From assembly GCF_002902965.1 (NCBI RefSeq), contig NZ_CP026106.1, positions 3,100,001 through 3,164,000 of the forward strand: 64,000 bases of DNA, in the 5' to 3' direction. The DNA comes from Paraburkholderia hospita. Lineage in GTDB: Bacteria > Pseudomonadota > Gammaproteobacteria > Burkholderiales > Burkholderiaceae. A program made the position numbers and the translations under genes. How positions within the stretch are numbered: position 1 is the stretch's first letter; every line of letters starts with the position of its first letter. Positions 1 to 8,550 of the stretch are shown one piece after another. The notes below the pieces were generated by a model. It was not told the DNA's origin. It searched no databases and worked only from the letters and a program-made list of their open reading frames with translations.

Positions 1-752
1 TCGAACTTGCCGACGCGTCCCTTGCGGTCCGCGCCCGTGTACGCACCCGGCGCCGCGCCGAAGAACTCGACTTCGAGCAGCGCATCGGGAATCGCCGCGA
101 CGTTGACGGTGACGAGCGGCTTGGTCGAGCGCGCGGATGCGCCGTGGATCGCATGCGCGAGCAGTTCCTTGCCGGTGCCCGTTTCGCCGAGCAGCAGCAC
201 GGGCGAATCGACTTGCGACGCGCGCCGCGCCTGGCGCTTCACTTCGAGACTGGCCGCACTCGTGCCGACGAAGCTCGCGAACGTGTACTTCGCGCGGCGC
301 GCCTGCGCGAGCGACTGGCGCGTCGCGATCAGTTCCTGTTGTACGCGCGAGTAGTGGGAGAAGAGCGGCGTGAGCGCCTTCATCTCGTCGAAGAGAGCGA
401 AGCCGACGGCGCCGACCGTCTTGCCCGCGTCGTCCTTCAACGGCAGACGCGTGACGACGAGCGGCTCGCGGTCGGTTTCGAGAATGTCGAGCAGGATCGG
501 CTTGCCTGTCATCACGACTTCGCGCATCAGGCTATTCGGGATCACGGCTTCGCAATCGCGGCCGATCGCCTGTTGCGGATCGGCAAAACCAAAGCGTGCC
601 GCGTAGCGTTTATTGATCCACACGACGCGCGCATCGGCATCGACGATAAAGGTGCCTTCGCTGAAGTTCTCAAACGTGCGGAAGAGCGAGTCCATCGCGC
701 GGCGCAGGACTTCGCTGTAGGTCGCGGGCAGGCCCGACCAGTCGTTCATCAT
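1..752 (-). CDS. sigma-54-dependent transcriptional activator with PAS domain (3' end outside window)
   Basis: Enhancer-binding protein that would open sigma-54 promoters by ATP hydrolysis; about 250 residues are visible and the gene runs off the left edge. Residues about 15-125 read as a PAS-type sensor (FIVDADARVVWINKRYA). The AAA+ domain begins near residue 165 and shows the Walker A motif GETGTGKE near 190 and GAYTGA near 237, the Tyr form of the GAFTGA loop that touches sigma-54. Walker B, the arginine finger and the Fis-type HTH would lie outside. Two adjacent ATGs (752 and 749) are possible; an AGGAG lies 11 nt before the first. The gene is divergent from the permease at 1106, and the space between them carries a perfect dyad and a sigma-54 promoter, so this protein is the natural candidate regulator of the permease. 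Confidence 0.93.
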   Translation of the reverse strand, partial: MMNDWSGLPATYSEVLRRAMDSLFRTFENFSEGTFIVDADARVVWINKRYAARFGFADPQQAIGRDCEAVIPNSLMREVVMTGKPILLDILETDREPLVVTRLPLKDDAGKTVGAVGFALFDEMKALTPLFSHYSRVQQELIATRQSLAQARRAKYTFASFVGTSAASLEVKRQARRASQVDSPVLLLGETGTGKELLAHAIHGASARSTKPLVTVNVAAIPDALLEVEFFGAAPGAYTGADRKGRVGKF

Positions 753-925
753 ATTGTCGCTGTCTCCTGTCGATCATGGTTGGCGCTTTAGCGCTTACCG
801 TGATCCCATGCAAAGCTGATAATTTTTGTGTTGTCTCAATTTGTGGACTGATTATCTCACGTACGAGACCTGCAACAACCCCGCTGATTAAGGTATGCTT
901 CGCCGAATCGAACTCGACAGACTGC

Positions 926-951
926 AATTTGTCTCCATTTGGAGACAAATT
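926..951. promoter_or_regulatory. perfect 11-bp dyad, candidate activator binding site
   Basis: AATTTGTCTCC and its exact reverse complement are separated by ATTT. The centre lies about 85 bp upstream of the -24/-12 promoter at 1021, the usual position for an upstream activating site of a sigma-54 enhancer-binding protein. A half-site-like TTGTCTCAATTTG lies further left, near 832-845. Binding by the divergent activator is inference. Confidence 0.7.
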
Positions 952-1020
952 TGTACTATCGTTCGAATCGTCGCGCGGCTCTTTTCGCCGCCCGGGTCGC
1001 AGAAGCCCGGCTGACGGGCA

Positions 1021-1036
1021 TGGCACGGAACCTGCA
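1021..1036 (+). promoter_or_regulatory. sigma-54 (-24/-12) promoter of the GntP-type permease
   Basis: TGGCACG-N4-CTGCA matches the consensus TGGCACG-N4-TTGCA at all but one position, and the key GG (1022-1023) and GC (1034-1035) are exactly 10 bp apart. Transcription would start near 1047, about 60 nt before the permease start codon. The neighbouring gene is a sigma-54 activator, which strengthens the call. Confidence 0.85.
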
Positions 1037-1105
1037 ATATCAGGCGCCTGCCGCCGCGCCCTGTCGCGCGCGTCCACGTAGAACAACCAAGCATTGGAGA
1101 CTCAA

Positions 1106-2509
1106 TTGGCTTTTGTCATCGTCCTCGCCGCCCTGGCGTTCCTGATGTTCGCCGCCTATCGCGGCTACAGCGTCATTCTCGTCGCGCCGATCGCCGCGCT
1201 CGGCGCGGTGCTGTTAGTCGATCCCGCCGCCGTCGCGCCCGTGTTCTCGGGCATCTTCATGGAGAAGATGGTCGTCTTCGTGAAGCTGTACTTCCCTGTG
1301 TTCCTGCTCGGCGCCGTGTTCGGCAAGGTAATCGAACTGTCGGGTTTCGCCGCGTCGATCGTGCACTCGGCGATCCGTTATATCGGCCGCTCGCGGGCGA
1401 ATGCGGTGATCGTCGCCGTGTGCGCGTTGCTGACCTACGGCGGCGTCTCGCTGTTCGTCGTCGTGTTTGCGGTGTATCCGTTCGCCGCGGAACTGTATCG
1501 ACAGAGCAATATTCCGAAGCGTCTGATGCCGGGCGCGATCGCGCTGGGCGCGTTCTCGTTCACGATGGATTCGCTGCCGGGCACGCCGCAGATCCAGAAC
1601 ATCATCCCGACCACATTCTTCAAGACGACGGCATGGGCCGCGCCCGGCCTCGGTATCGCCGGTTCGCTTTTCATCCTCGTCGTGGGCCTGTCGTTCCTCG
1701 AATGGCGCCGCCGCTCGGCGATGGCGAAGGGCGAAGGCTACGGCACGTCGCTGCTGAACGAGCCGGAGAAGATGGAAACCGACAAGCTGCCGCATCCGCT
1801 GCTGGCGATTGCCCCGCTGGTTCTGGTCGGCGTCGCGAACTTCGTGCTCACGCGCATGATTCCCGAATGGTACGGCGCGACCTACACCGTTTCGCCCGAC
1901 GTGCTGCCCGGTAACCACGGCCCGGCCGTGACGGCGACGATCAAGTCGCTGGTCGCGATCTGGTCGGTGGAAGGCGCGTTGCTGCTCGGCATTCTGCTCG
2001 TCGTCATCACGGCGTTTGGCAGCGTGAAGGAGCGTTTCGCTTCGGGCACGAAGGCGGCGGTCGGCGGCGCGTTGCTCGCGTCGCTCAACACCGCGTCGGA
2101 GTATGGCTTTGGCGGTGTGATCGCGGCACTGCCCGGCTTCATCGTGGTCAGCGATGCGCTCAAGAGCATTCCGAATCCGCTCGTGAATGCGGCCGTGTCG
2201 GTGAGCTCGCTGGCGGGTATCACGGGTTCCGCATCGGGCGGCATGAGCATCGCGCTCGCGGCGATGTCGGATCTGTTCATCAAGGGCGCCGACGCTGCGC
2301 ATATTCCGATGGACGTGCTGCATCGCGTGGTCGCGATGGCGAGCGGCGGCATGGATACGCTGCCGCACAACGGCGCGGTGATTACGCTGCTGGCCGTGAC
2401 GGGCCTCACGCACCGCGAGTCGTATCGCGACATCTTTGCCGTGACGATCATCAAGACGCTGGCTGTGTTCTTCGTGATCGGGCTCTACTACGCGACGGGG
2501 CTGGTTTAA
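1106..2509 (+). CDS. GntP-family permease (gluconate/organic acid:H+ symporter)
   Basis: Inner-membrane carrier of about 467 residues made almost entirely of hydrophobic helices, starting with a membrane segment (AFVIVLAALAFLMFAAYRGY). The early glycine-rich segments and the central stretch FSFTMDSLPGTPQIQNIIP fit the GntP/citrate-H+ symporter class, whose members take up gluconate, hydroxy acids or other carboxylates. The start is taken as TTG at 1106 because GGAGA (1096-1100) sits 5 nt upstream; the in-frame TTG at 1094 has no ribosome site. It is a single-gene transcript between a sigma-54 promoter and a strong terminator at 2531. Substrate unknown; sigma-54 control suggests a nitrogen- or carbon-responsive nutrient. 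Confidence 0.9.
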   Translation: MAFVIVLAALAFLMFAAYRGYSVILVAPIAALGAVLLVDPAAVAPVFSGIFMEKMVVFVKLYFPVFLLGAVFGKVIELSGFAASIVHSAIRYIGRSRANAVIVAVCALLTYGGVSLFVVVFAVYPFAAELYRQSNIPKRLMPGAIALGAFSFTMDSLPGTPQIQNIIPTTFFKTTAWAAPGLGIAGSLFILVVGLSFLEWRRRSAMAKGEGYGTSLLNEPEKMETDKLPHPLLAIAPLVLVGVANFVLTRMIPEWYGATYTVSPDVLPGNHGPAVTATIKSLVAIWSVEGALLLGILLVVITAFGSVKERFASGTKAAVGGALLASLNTASEYGFGGVIAALPGFIVVSDALKSIPNPLVNAAVSVSSLAGITGSASGGMSIALAAMSDLFIKGADAAHIPMDVLHRVVAMASGGMDTLPHNGAVITLLAVTGLTHRESYRDIFAVTIIKTLAVFFVIGLYYATGLV

Positions 2510-2530
2510 GCAGGCTGCTGTACCAGACGC

Positions 2531-2559
2531 AAAAGGGGGCGCACTGCGCCCCCTTTTTT
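2531..2559. terminator. bidirectional rho-independent terminator
   Basis: Twelve-bp stem AAAAGGGGGCGC / GCGCCCCCTTTT with loop ACT, followed by T residues. The A/T ends work in both directions, so it can end the permease (+) and the DUF3443 gene (-). Confidence 0.9.
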
Positions 2560-2619
2560 ATTGCACTCCACTCACGCACAACCGATCAATGAAACCCGCG
2601 TGAGCAGCGTCACGCACGT

Positions 2620-3909
2620 TCAGCTCGACACGTACGCGACATAAGGCCCAGCACCCGCCGACGACGCCGGCTGACCCGAAATGCCGTAGTACATATGCCG
2701 ACCGTAGAAGAACGGCATGCCGATGTCGAGCGCATTGAACATCGAAACGCCCAGGTTATTGAACGCGTAGTTGCCGGAATTGATCAGCGTGACGCCGTTG
2801 CTGACGTTGAACTTGACGGTTGCCGTGGCGGAATTGGCCGCCGTGAAGACAGCCGACATTCCCGTCGGCGCGGCCGGCGTGTAGAAGCCGTTCGATGCCT
2901 TGGTCAGCGCCGTGCTCTGGAAGTACAGACCGCTCGATCCTGAATCGAAGAATGCCGTCTTGCTGTACGTGCGTCCTTCGAACACAGCATCCATATCTCC
3001 CGCGATAGTAGTCGGCAAGATGGTCGCGTTGGTGCCGCTCAGCGCATTGTTCGATTGCGTGTCGATGCCGAAGACGAGCGTTCCCGTTGCCGTTGCAGCA
3101 CCCGTATCGGGCACTTGCGCCATCTCGACGATCACGCCGTTGTTATCGGTCGTGAACTTCGTCACGGGGTTGGTCACCTGATTGGGGATCGTCACCTGCG
3201 CCGGCGTGCAGCTCGAACCCGTACACACGTAGTAAGCACCCGCGACGAGGCTGTTCTGACAGTTGGCGCCGCAATCGTTCGGCGACGTGCCGATACCGAG
3301 AATGCCATTCGCGCCGAGCGCCGTGGGCGTCGTCATGTTGGTGCCGACAAGGCAACCGTTGACGCCCGTCGGAATGGTCGCGGCCAGTGACGGATCCGCG
3401 ATCACCTGGATCGGCACGTTCGGCGCGACTTCGCTCGACAGGCTCACATCTGCCGTACGCACCGTGCCCCATGTATTGCCCGAACCGAACGACTCGCATT
3501 CCGCAACGGTCTGAGCGCCTTGCACCTGCTGCGTCAAATTGCTCAACGTCGATGTCGGAATGACGGAAGCGAACAAACGTAGGCCGAACGACTCCGTATC
3601 GACGAGCACGTTGTCGATCGTCGAGCAAGTCACCCCGATGCCGCCGCTACCCGGCGCGCAAACCTTCACGCTCACCATCGGGAAGTTCCGCACGCTGCTG
3701 AACGACGAAACGACGATAGGCACCGTATTCGCCGAGCCCGACGACACGGGCGTCGCCGTCGGATCGGCGAACGCGGTGCTCACTGCCGCGGGCGTCGACG
3801 TGCCGGACGCGCTGCTGGTCGAGGTGTTCGACGAACCCCCGCCTCCGCCGCATCCAGCCAGCGCCACACACATGCCGCTGACGGCAAGAATCCATTTCAA
3901 TGCACGCAT
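2620..3909 (-). CDS. DUF3443 family lipoprotein
   Basis: Secreted protein of 429 residues. The N-terminus has a lipoprotein signal ending LAGC (about residues 17-20), followed by a low-complexity Gly/Ser/Thr linker. The body is rich in Ser, Thr, Asn and Ala, with several Cys pairs. Two segments resemble retropepsin/pepsin-type active-site loops: VDTESFGLRLF near residue 102 and FFDSGSSGLYF near 321. The second keeps D-S-G, whereas the first reads D-T-E where I would expect D-T-G. Start ATG 3909 follows AGGGGA. The DUF2844 gene lies 16 nt upstream on the same strand, the usual partner of this family in Burkholderiaceae. Function is unknown; a role at the outer membrane or cell surface is inference. 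Confidence 0.88.
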   Translation of the reverse strand: MRALKWILAVSGMCVALAGCGGGGGSSNTSTSSASGTSTPAAVSTAFADPTATPVSSGSANTVPIVVSSFSSVRNFPMVSVKVCAPGSGGIGVTCSTIDNVLVDTESFGLRLFASVIPTSTLSNLTQQVQGAQTVAECESFGSGNTWGTVRTADVSLSSEVAPNVPIQVIADPSLAATIPTGVNGCLVGTNMTTPTALGANGILGIGTSPNDCGANCQNSLVAGAYYVCTGSSCTPAQVTIPNQVTNPVTKFTTDNNGVIVEMAQVPDTGAATATGTLVFGIDTQSNNALSGTNATILPTTIAGDMDAVFEGRTYSKTAFFDSGSSGLYFQSTALTKASNGFYTPAAPTGMSAVFTAANSATATVKFNVSNGVTLINSGNYAFNNLGVSMFNALDIGMPFFYGRHMYYGISGQPASSAGAGPYVAYVSS

Positions 3910-3925
3910 TTTCAGTCCCCTCGCC

Positions 3926-4393
3926 TTATTGGATATCGTCGCTGCTCACGCCAGCGGGAAGACCCGTCGGCAACCACGCACGTCCGACGTACGCGCCCAT
4001 ATGGCCGCCCGTCTGGACTACGACATCCGAACGCTGCACCGTCGCGGGACCGAATGCGCTGCCCTGCTGCGCATGCTGCTGATTGACGGTGTCGAGGTAG
4101 CCCGCAAAGTAGCTGCCCAGCAGCGAGCTGAGATCCGGCATGTGAGGGCCGTGCCAGGACACGGCGAAGACCACGCCCGATTGACCGACGTACTCGCGCA
4201 CCAGCGTGCCGTCGGTGAGCGTCGCTTCGCTGACGGTGTAGGGCACGGCCGTTGCGCTCAGGCGCATGACAGCCTGAGTGGAGCTTGTGGTCGTTGTTGC
4301 GGTGTAGGTGGGAGACGAGCCAAGTGCCGCGTGAGCGGAAAGGCAGTTGGCAAATGCGGCTGCTGCCAACAGGCATTGCAAACGTAACTTCAT
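3926..4393 (-). CDS. DUF2844 family secreted protein
   Basis: A 155-residue protein with a Sec signal peptide (cleavage likely after SAHA, about residue 22). The mature part shows the family pattern: LTDGTLVREYVGQSGVVFAV, followed by SWHGPHMPDLSSLLGSYFAG, and later GGHMGAYVGRAWLP. Start ATG 4393 has GAGGA a few nt upstream. It is the first gene of a two-gene unit with DUF3443 (16 nt gap), so the two products probably work together in the envelope. No enzymatic motif is recognisable and the function is not known. Confidence 0.88.
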   Translation of the reverse strand: MKLRLQCLLAAAAFANCLSAHAALGSSPTYTATTTTSSTQAVMRLSATAVPYTVSEATLTDGTLVREYVGQSGVVFAVSWHGPHMPDLSSLLGSYFAGYLDTVNQQHAQQGSAFGPATVQRSDVVVQTGGHMGAYVGRAWLPTGLPAGVSSDDIQ

Positions 4394-4797
4394 TCAAGTC
4401 CTCGGTTTATTTTTTCTTCGATTGAAGCCAATCCCCGTTCGCTCACGACATGCGAGCGATTTGATATTTTGCTTCCATCGCATCTTTAAAGGCACTACTA
4501 CCACTTAGATCTTCATTCATGCTTTTTGCATTTATCCCGCATTGGCTAAATGCATGATGGAGATCAAACTCTGTTAACGGTATGAGGGTTTTAAACTGAA
4601 GGGAGACGCGAGAGAAAAACCGGGTTCGCTTGCAATATCTGCATTGCAAAATGAGCGGTAATTTCAAACAGACAGCAGAATGAAATGAATAGAAAGATTA
4701 AATTAATCTTTCGGACACTGGACTGTCGCCATGCAATGCGGCTTTAAAGATGCTTTATCCGTACGAGGAAATGGTTTGAGAAGCGCGCGCAAACAAC

Positions 4798-4833
4798 AAC
4801 GGCGCGCTGCCCGAAAGCAAGCGCGCCGTTTTA
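4798..4833. terminator. hairpin terminator
   Basis: Perfect 11-bp stem AACGGCGCGCT / AGCGCGCCGTT with an 11-nt loop, followed on the plus strand by TTATTCG and on the minus strand by GTTGTTTG. It lies just downstream of the small minus-strand ORF at 4844 and could end that transcript. Confidence 0.6.
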
Positions 4834-4843
4834 TTCGTTCTTG

Positions 4844-4981
4844 TTAGAGAGCCTGAACCGACGGACCATCATGTGTCGTCGATTCGACGACGATGTCTCC
4901 CCGATCATGTTCGACCTTCGCATTGCGATTCAGCTCGGCGCCAACCTCGCGCGTGCCTGAAGCCGATACAGATTCCGTCAT
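4844..4981 (-). CDS. possible small hypothetical protein (45 aa)
   Basis: Small hydrophilic ORF reading MTESVSASGTREVGAEL and ending DGPSVQAL, placed directly before a hairpin terminator. The frame is open further upstream to a TTG at 5044, which would add a hydrophobic N-terminal stretch. No clear ribosome site precedes either start. I do not recognise a family. Position before a terminator and the acidic, polar composition are the only support. Confidence 0.3.
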   Translation of the reverse strand: MTESVSASGTREVGAELNRNAKVEHDRGDIVVESTTHDGPSVQAL

Positions 4982-5160
4982 GGTGTCCAGGGAAGGCGTG
5001 AGATAAATAACGACAGATCGCACAAAAACTCCGTTTGGCACCAAGCGGCCATTTTAACGCATGCGGCCGGGGCCGCCCGCGTTTGTGCGATCGGCAGACG
5101 AACGAAATCAGGACGACGCCGGACGACGCCGTCCTCATGCATCGACGGAAAGCGCCGTCT

Positions 5161-5400
5161 CTAGTGGCGCATCGACTCCGGCAGCGACAGCAGCAACGCA
5201 GTCACATCCATGTCCTCGTCGAGTTCAGGCCAGATCAGTTGCTGCTTGTCGATCGAAATGGCGAAGTGTTCGCGCTCCGCTTCGGTTGCCGCAGCGAGCG
5301 TGGGAAACCAGTTGAGTGGAAACTCGACGGCGCGGCCGTCGGATAGGTCGAGAAACAGGTGTGCACTATCGAAATGCACATCGACGGCATCGGCACGCAT
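5161..5400 (-). CDS. DUF2442 domain-containing protein
   Basis: A 79-residue protein with the DUF2442 pattern: HLFLDLSDGRAVEFPLNWFP, then EREHFAISIDKQQLIWPELDEDMDV. The start is ATG 5400, because GGGAGG lies 5 nt upstream; a longer frame from 5427 lacks this support. Family members are small cytosolic proteins, often linked to toxin-antitoxin-like or DUF4160 partners, but no partner is adjacent here; the next gene upstream (5505) is a different small conserved protein. Molecular role unknown. Confidence 0.85.
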   Translation of the reverse strand: MRADAVDVHFDSAHLFLDLSDGRAVEFPLNWFPTLAAATEAEREHFAISIDKQQLIWPELDEDMDVTALLLSLPESMRH

Positions 5401-5504
5401 GATTGCCTCCCGCAGGGGTCCACTCAAACGATAGTCGTGCCAGCCCCGCGCTTCAAGCGCATTGCACGGGGCACGAACAGAAAAAATCGCGGCGGAGAAA
5501 CCGC

Positions 5505-5759
5505 TTACAGTTCGGGCCGCGCGAGATCATGTTCGACGATATGCTCGCCGTACACCTGCGCCGCAGCGAGCGCTTCTTCTTTCGTTGGATAAGGACCGAG
5601 ATCGGGCGCGCCGTCGAACGGAAAGAGCAGGCGCCCGTCCGTCTTGCGCACCACGCGCAGCACGCCGAAAAAGCGCCGGTAACCGGCGAGCTTCGAGCCT
5701 GCGCTGACTTCGAAATCGCCCTCGGTCTTGCCGGGCACACTGGGAATGAAACTGCTCAT
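5505..5759 (-). CDS. small conserved Burkholderiaceae protein (possibly DUF6723)
   Basis: An 84-residue soluble protein: GYRRFFGVLRVVRKTDGRLLF, then PFDGAPDLGPYPTKEEALAAA and a C-terminal helix QVYGEHIVEHDLARPEL. The pattern of a short beta-rich N-terminal half followed by a helix that begins TKEEALAAA recalls small proteins that modify or sense, but I cannot name a function. The family name is from memory and not certain. It is co-directional with DUF2442, 104 nt apart. Confidence 0.7.
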   Translation of the reverse strand: MSSFIPSVPGKTEGDFEVSAGSKLAGYRRFFGVLRVVRKTDGRLLFPFDGAPDLGPYPTKEEALAAAQVYGEHIVEHDLARPEL

Positions 5760-5861
5760 GATGACTTCTTGAATGCGTGAACTATCGTGCGAAAGGCGCT
5801 ATTTTCGCACGCTCACTGTGAGCGGTTCATGTCAGGGCCACATGTTCGTTCAAGCGGGCAT

Positions 5862-7883
5862 TCAACGGTGCGTTGACGCGTCGCCGGGCCGTTCGTTGAT
5901 GTACGTCGCGACGTCGCGCTGCTCCAGTGCGTCCCCCAGCTTCATGCGCAGGAAACTGCTCGTCGTGTAGCGCGTAACGCTCGAATAGAACTGGTTGACG
6001 AGCTTCGTAATGGTTGTCGAATAGATGTCGATCAGCTCGGGATTGATAGAAAAATTGTCGTAATTGACGATTGCCTGCGGCTTGAACCGCACACCCGACA
6101 GAAGCGATGCGACCTGCTGCCAGATCGCGTCGATCTGATCCTGCGTCGTCACCTGCAAGCCCTCGAAGTTGACGAAGAACATGTTCTTCTCCGCGTCGTA
6201 ATTGAAGCGCTCTTCGAGCGGCAGGCAAAGCAGCAGCGTGCGCAGTCCCATCGGCGCGTCGCGAAAGATGCGCTCGTCCATCAGGCGCGGCGGGCGCTCG
6301 ATGATCGGCTTGAAGCCCATCTGCGCGACGATATCGTTCTCCACGTCGACGCCGGGCGCCACTTCCGTCAGTTCGAGTCCACGCGGCGTCAGCGTGAACA
6401 CGCAGCGCTCGGTGATGTACAGCACGTGCTGCCCGCGCTTCGCGGCATATTCGCCGCTGAACGTGCGATGCTCGACTTCATCGACGAACTTCTGGCTCTT
6501 GCCTTCGCGTCTGATCTTCAGGCGCCCGTCTTCGATCGCGACGTCCAGATTGCCCGCGTTGAACGTGCCGACGAACACCACGCGCTTCGCGCTCTGGCTG
6601 ATGTTGATAAAGCCGCCCGCGCCCGCGAGTTTCGGCCCGAATTTGCTGACGTTGAGATTGCCCTGCCGGTCCGCCTGCGCGAGCCCGAGAAACGCGAGGT
6701 CGAGACCGCCGCCATCGTAGAAATCGAACTGATACGGCTGATCGATGATGGCCTGCGTATTCGTCGCCGCGCCGAAGTTCAGCCCGCCCGCCGGAATGCC
6801 GCCGATCACGCCCGGCTCCGTCGTCATCGTGAACAGATCGATCACGCCTTCTTCGTTCGCGACGCTCGCAATGCCTTCCGGCATGCCGATGCCCAGATTC
6901 ACGACGCTATTGGCCATCAGTTCCATCGCCGCGCGGCGCGCGATCACCTTGCGCTCGGTCAGCTCCATCGCCGCCACGGAACTCGCGGGCACGCGCAGTT
7001 CGCCGGCGAAGGCAGCCGAATACGGTTCGGCAAACGTCTGCCAATGATGCTCGGGCCGTGCAACCACCACGCAATCGACCATGATGCCGGGTATCTTCAC
7101 CTCGCGCGGATTGAGCGTGTTCGTATCGGCGAGCCGCTCGACCTGCACGATCACGACACCGCCGGAATTGCGCGCGGCCATCGCGATGGCCAGCGCTTCG
7201 AGCGTGAGCGCCTCGCGTTCCATCGTGACGTTGCCGTTCGCGTCGGCCGTGGTGCCGCGGATGATCGCGACGTCGATCGGAAAGGTCTTGTAGAGCAGAT
7301 ACTCGCTGCCGTCGATGTCCATCAGCCTGACGAGACCTTCCACCGTGCGGCTGTTCAGCTTGCCGCCGCCGTGGCGCGGATCGACGAAGGTGCCGAGGCC
7401 GATTGTGGACAGATGCCCCGGCTTGCCCGCGGCGATATCGCGGAACAGGTGCGAAATCACGCCTTGCGGCAGGTTGTACGCCTCGATGCGGCCGTCGATA
7501 GCGAGTTGCTGCAGCTTCGGCACCAACCCCCAATGTCCGCCGATCACGCGCCGCACCAGCCCTTCATGCGCGAGATGATTCAGCCCTTTCGACTTGCCGT
7601 CACCCTGGCCGGCGGCGTACACGAGCGTCAGGTCGAGATGCGCGCTCGACGCATCGGGCGTGCCCAACGCGCCCGGTCCGCCTGACGTCGCCGCGTTCGC
7701 ATCGAAGAAACGCTCTTCGAGCGCGATCGCGACTTCCTCGGCGAAACCGACGCCGACGAAACCGCCCGTCGCGAGCGTGTCGCCCGCACGGATCAGTTCG
7801 ACCGCGGCGCGCGCGCTGACGACCTTGTTGCGCCCGACCTTGCGCTCGGTCACGGGAAACGGGTACTGGAATACGGCGCGCAT
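5862..7883 (-). CDS. acyl-CoA:acetate/3-ketoacid CoA-transferase, fused alpha-beta type
   Basis: Moves CoA between short-chain acids (EC 2.8.3.-), a cytosolic step in acid activation or ketone-body type metabolism. Residues about 10-260 are the alpha-like half ([21 protein letters not shown]) and about 290-530 the beta-like half with GIGMPEGIA and [14 protein letters not shown], where the Glu in EPG is the family's nucleophile (YdiF type). The protein has 673 residues, about 140 more than YdiF; the extra C-terminal part ([16 protein letters not shown] onwards) has no motif I can name. ATG 7883 follows AAGGAGA; an in-frame extension upstream has no ribosome site. Single transcription unit. Confidence 0.9.
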   Translation of the reverse strand: MRAVFQYPFPVTERKVGRNKVVSARAAVELIRAGDTLATGGFVGVGFAEEVAIALEERFFDANAATSGGPGALGTPDASSAHLDLTLVYAAGQGDGKSKGLNHLAHEGLVRRVIGGHWGLVPKLQQLAIDGRIEAYNLPQGVISHLFRDIAAGKPGHLSTIGLGTFVDPRHGGGKLNSRTVEGLVRLMDIDGSEYLLYKTFPIDVAIIRGTTADANGNVTMEREALTLEALAIAMAARNSGGVVIVQVERLADTNTLNPREVKIPGIMVDCVVVARPEHHWQTFAEPYSAAFAGELRVPASSVAAMELTERKVIARRAAMELMANSVVNLGIGMPEGIASVANEEGVIDLFTMTTEPGVIGGIPAGGLNFGAATNTQAIIDQPYQFDFYDGGGLDLAFLGLAQADRQGNLNVSKFGPKLAGAGGFINISQSAKRVVFVGTFNAGNLDVAIEDGRLKIRREGKSQKFVDEVEHRTFSGEYAAKRGQHVLYITERCVFTLTPRGLELTEVAPGVDVENDIVAQMGFKPIIERPPRLMDERIFRDAPMGLRTLLLCLPLEERFNYDAEKNMFFVNFEGLQVTTQDQIDAIWQQVASLLSGVRFKPQAIVNYDNFSINPELIDIYSTTITKLVNQFYSSVTRYTTSSFLRMKLGDALEQRDVATYINERPGDASTHR

Positions 7884-8550
7884 GGGGTCTCCTTTTTTGT
7901 TGACCAGATTCAGCGCTTCAGCGTCCCATGCAAGATGGTTGCTACCGGTTCGTACAACGCCGTAGCGGGTTGCGCCACTCAAGGTGCAACCGGCAGGCGC
8001 GCGCGGTTGTTTTTTGCGGTGCCTGACCATGCAATTTAGCAAGCCGCAGAGCGATCGTCAGCATTTATTGGCAGCGGCGTTCAGGCATCCGGATTCGCCG
8101 AACCGGCGTTCATTTAAAAGCGACTCACATATTTCTTTTCGCCGCTTTTTTCGATGTTGCGAGAAAGCTTAGGTAAGCAGAGCTTTTCCATTGAGCGTCA
8201 TTTCTTTGCTAAAACGATGCATCGCGCATTTCGAAAAGGTATTCGGCATGCGCGCCGTTGCGTGACCAACGATGAGGTAGTTCGACCCCTCAAAAACAGG
8301 CACAATCGTATGGGCTAAACAAATGCACCGGCGCGCCGTAAACGTAGACAGCAGCGCCGTCCGCAAGCGCAGCAACAATTACCGCCGAAGCGGCTGGCCA
8401 CCATGAAAGGCAACACACTTCCCCACCCGATCGACGCACGATGCGCGGCGCGCGTGAGTTCGCTCACGTCCGCGGCACGCACTGCGTTTATTACGGCGCC
8501 GCTTTTGCGCCCACTCCGCGCATTGCGCGCGCATTAAGGCGAGTCCGGAT
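7884..8550. other. intergenic region with one FliA-like promoter
   Basis: A 667-bp divergent space. Apart from the sigma-28-like promoter at 8316-8342 I find no convincing feature. A short minus-strand open frame (8169-8378) has no ribosome site and biased Cys/Arg-rich composition typical of a chance frame. The stretch 8130-8330 is AT-richer, as expected for promoters of the two flanking genes. Confidence 0.5.
8316..8342 (+). promoter_or_regulatory. candidate sigma-28 (FliA) promoter
   Basis: TAAA, exactly 15 bp, then GCCGTAAA; consensus is TAAA-N15-GCCGATAA, so the -35 is perfect and the -10 matches 6 of 8. It points at the PAS-GGDEF-EAL gene, about 200 nt downstream. A better match precedes the chemoreceptor gene at 12487, which makes a motility link plausible. 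Confidence 0.45.

Larger units (their letters stand above)
4394..5160. other. AT-richer stretch without a confident gene, apart from a small ORF
   Basis: This space is visibly lower in GC than its surroundings, especially 4440-4790, and no reading frame there looks coding. It holds the promoter region of the DUF2844/DUF3443 unit, a hairpin at 4798-4833 and one small minus-strand ORF (4844-4981). I see no repeat array, mobile element or RNA gene. Confidence 0.5.

Noticed and set aside
1094..1105. TTG at 1094 as the permease start
   Set aside because: The GGAGA ribosome site lies downstream of this codon and is correctly spaced for the TTG at 1106.
1214..2413. Long minus-strand open frame opposite the GntP permease
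   Set aside because: Arg/His-rich translation typical of the reverse strand of a high-GC gene; the plus-strand protein has clear membrane helices and family motifs.
4443..4667. Short minus-strand frame (about 74 residues)
   Set aside because: Lies in AT-rich leader DNA, no ribosome site, no recognisable features.
8169..8378. Short minus-strand frame in the gap before the GGDEF-EAL gene
   Set aside because: No ribosome site, odd Cys/Arg-rich composition; probably chance.
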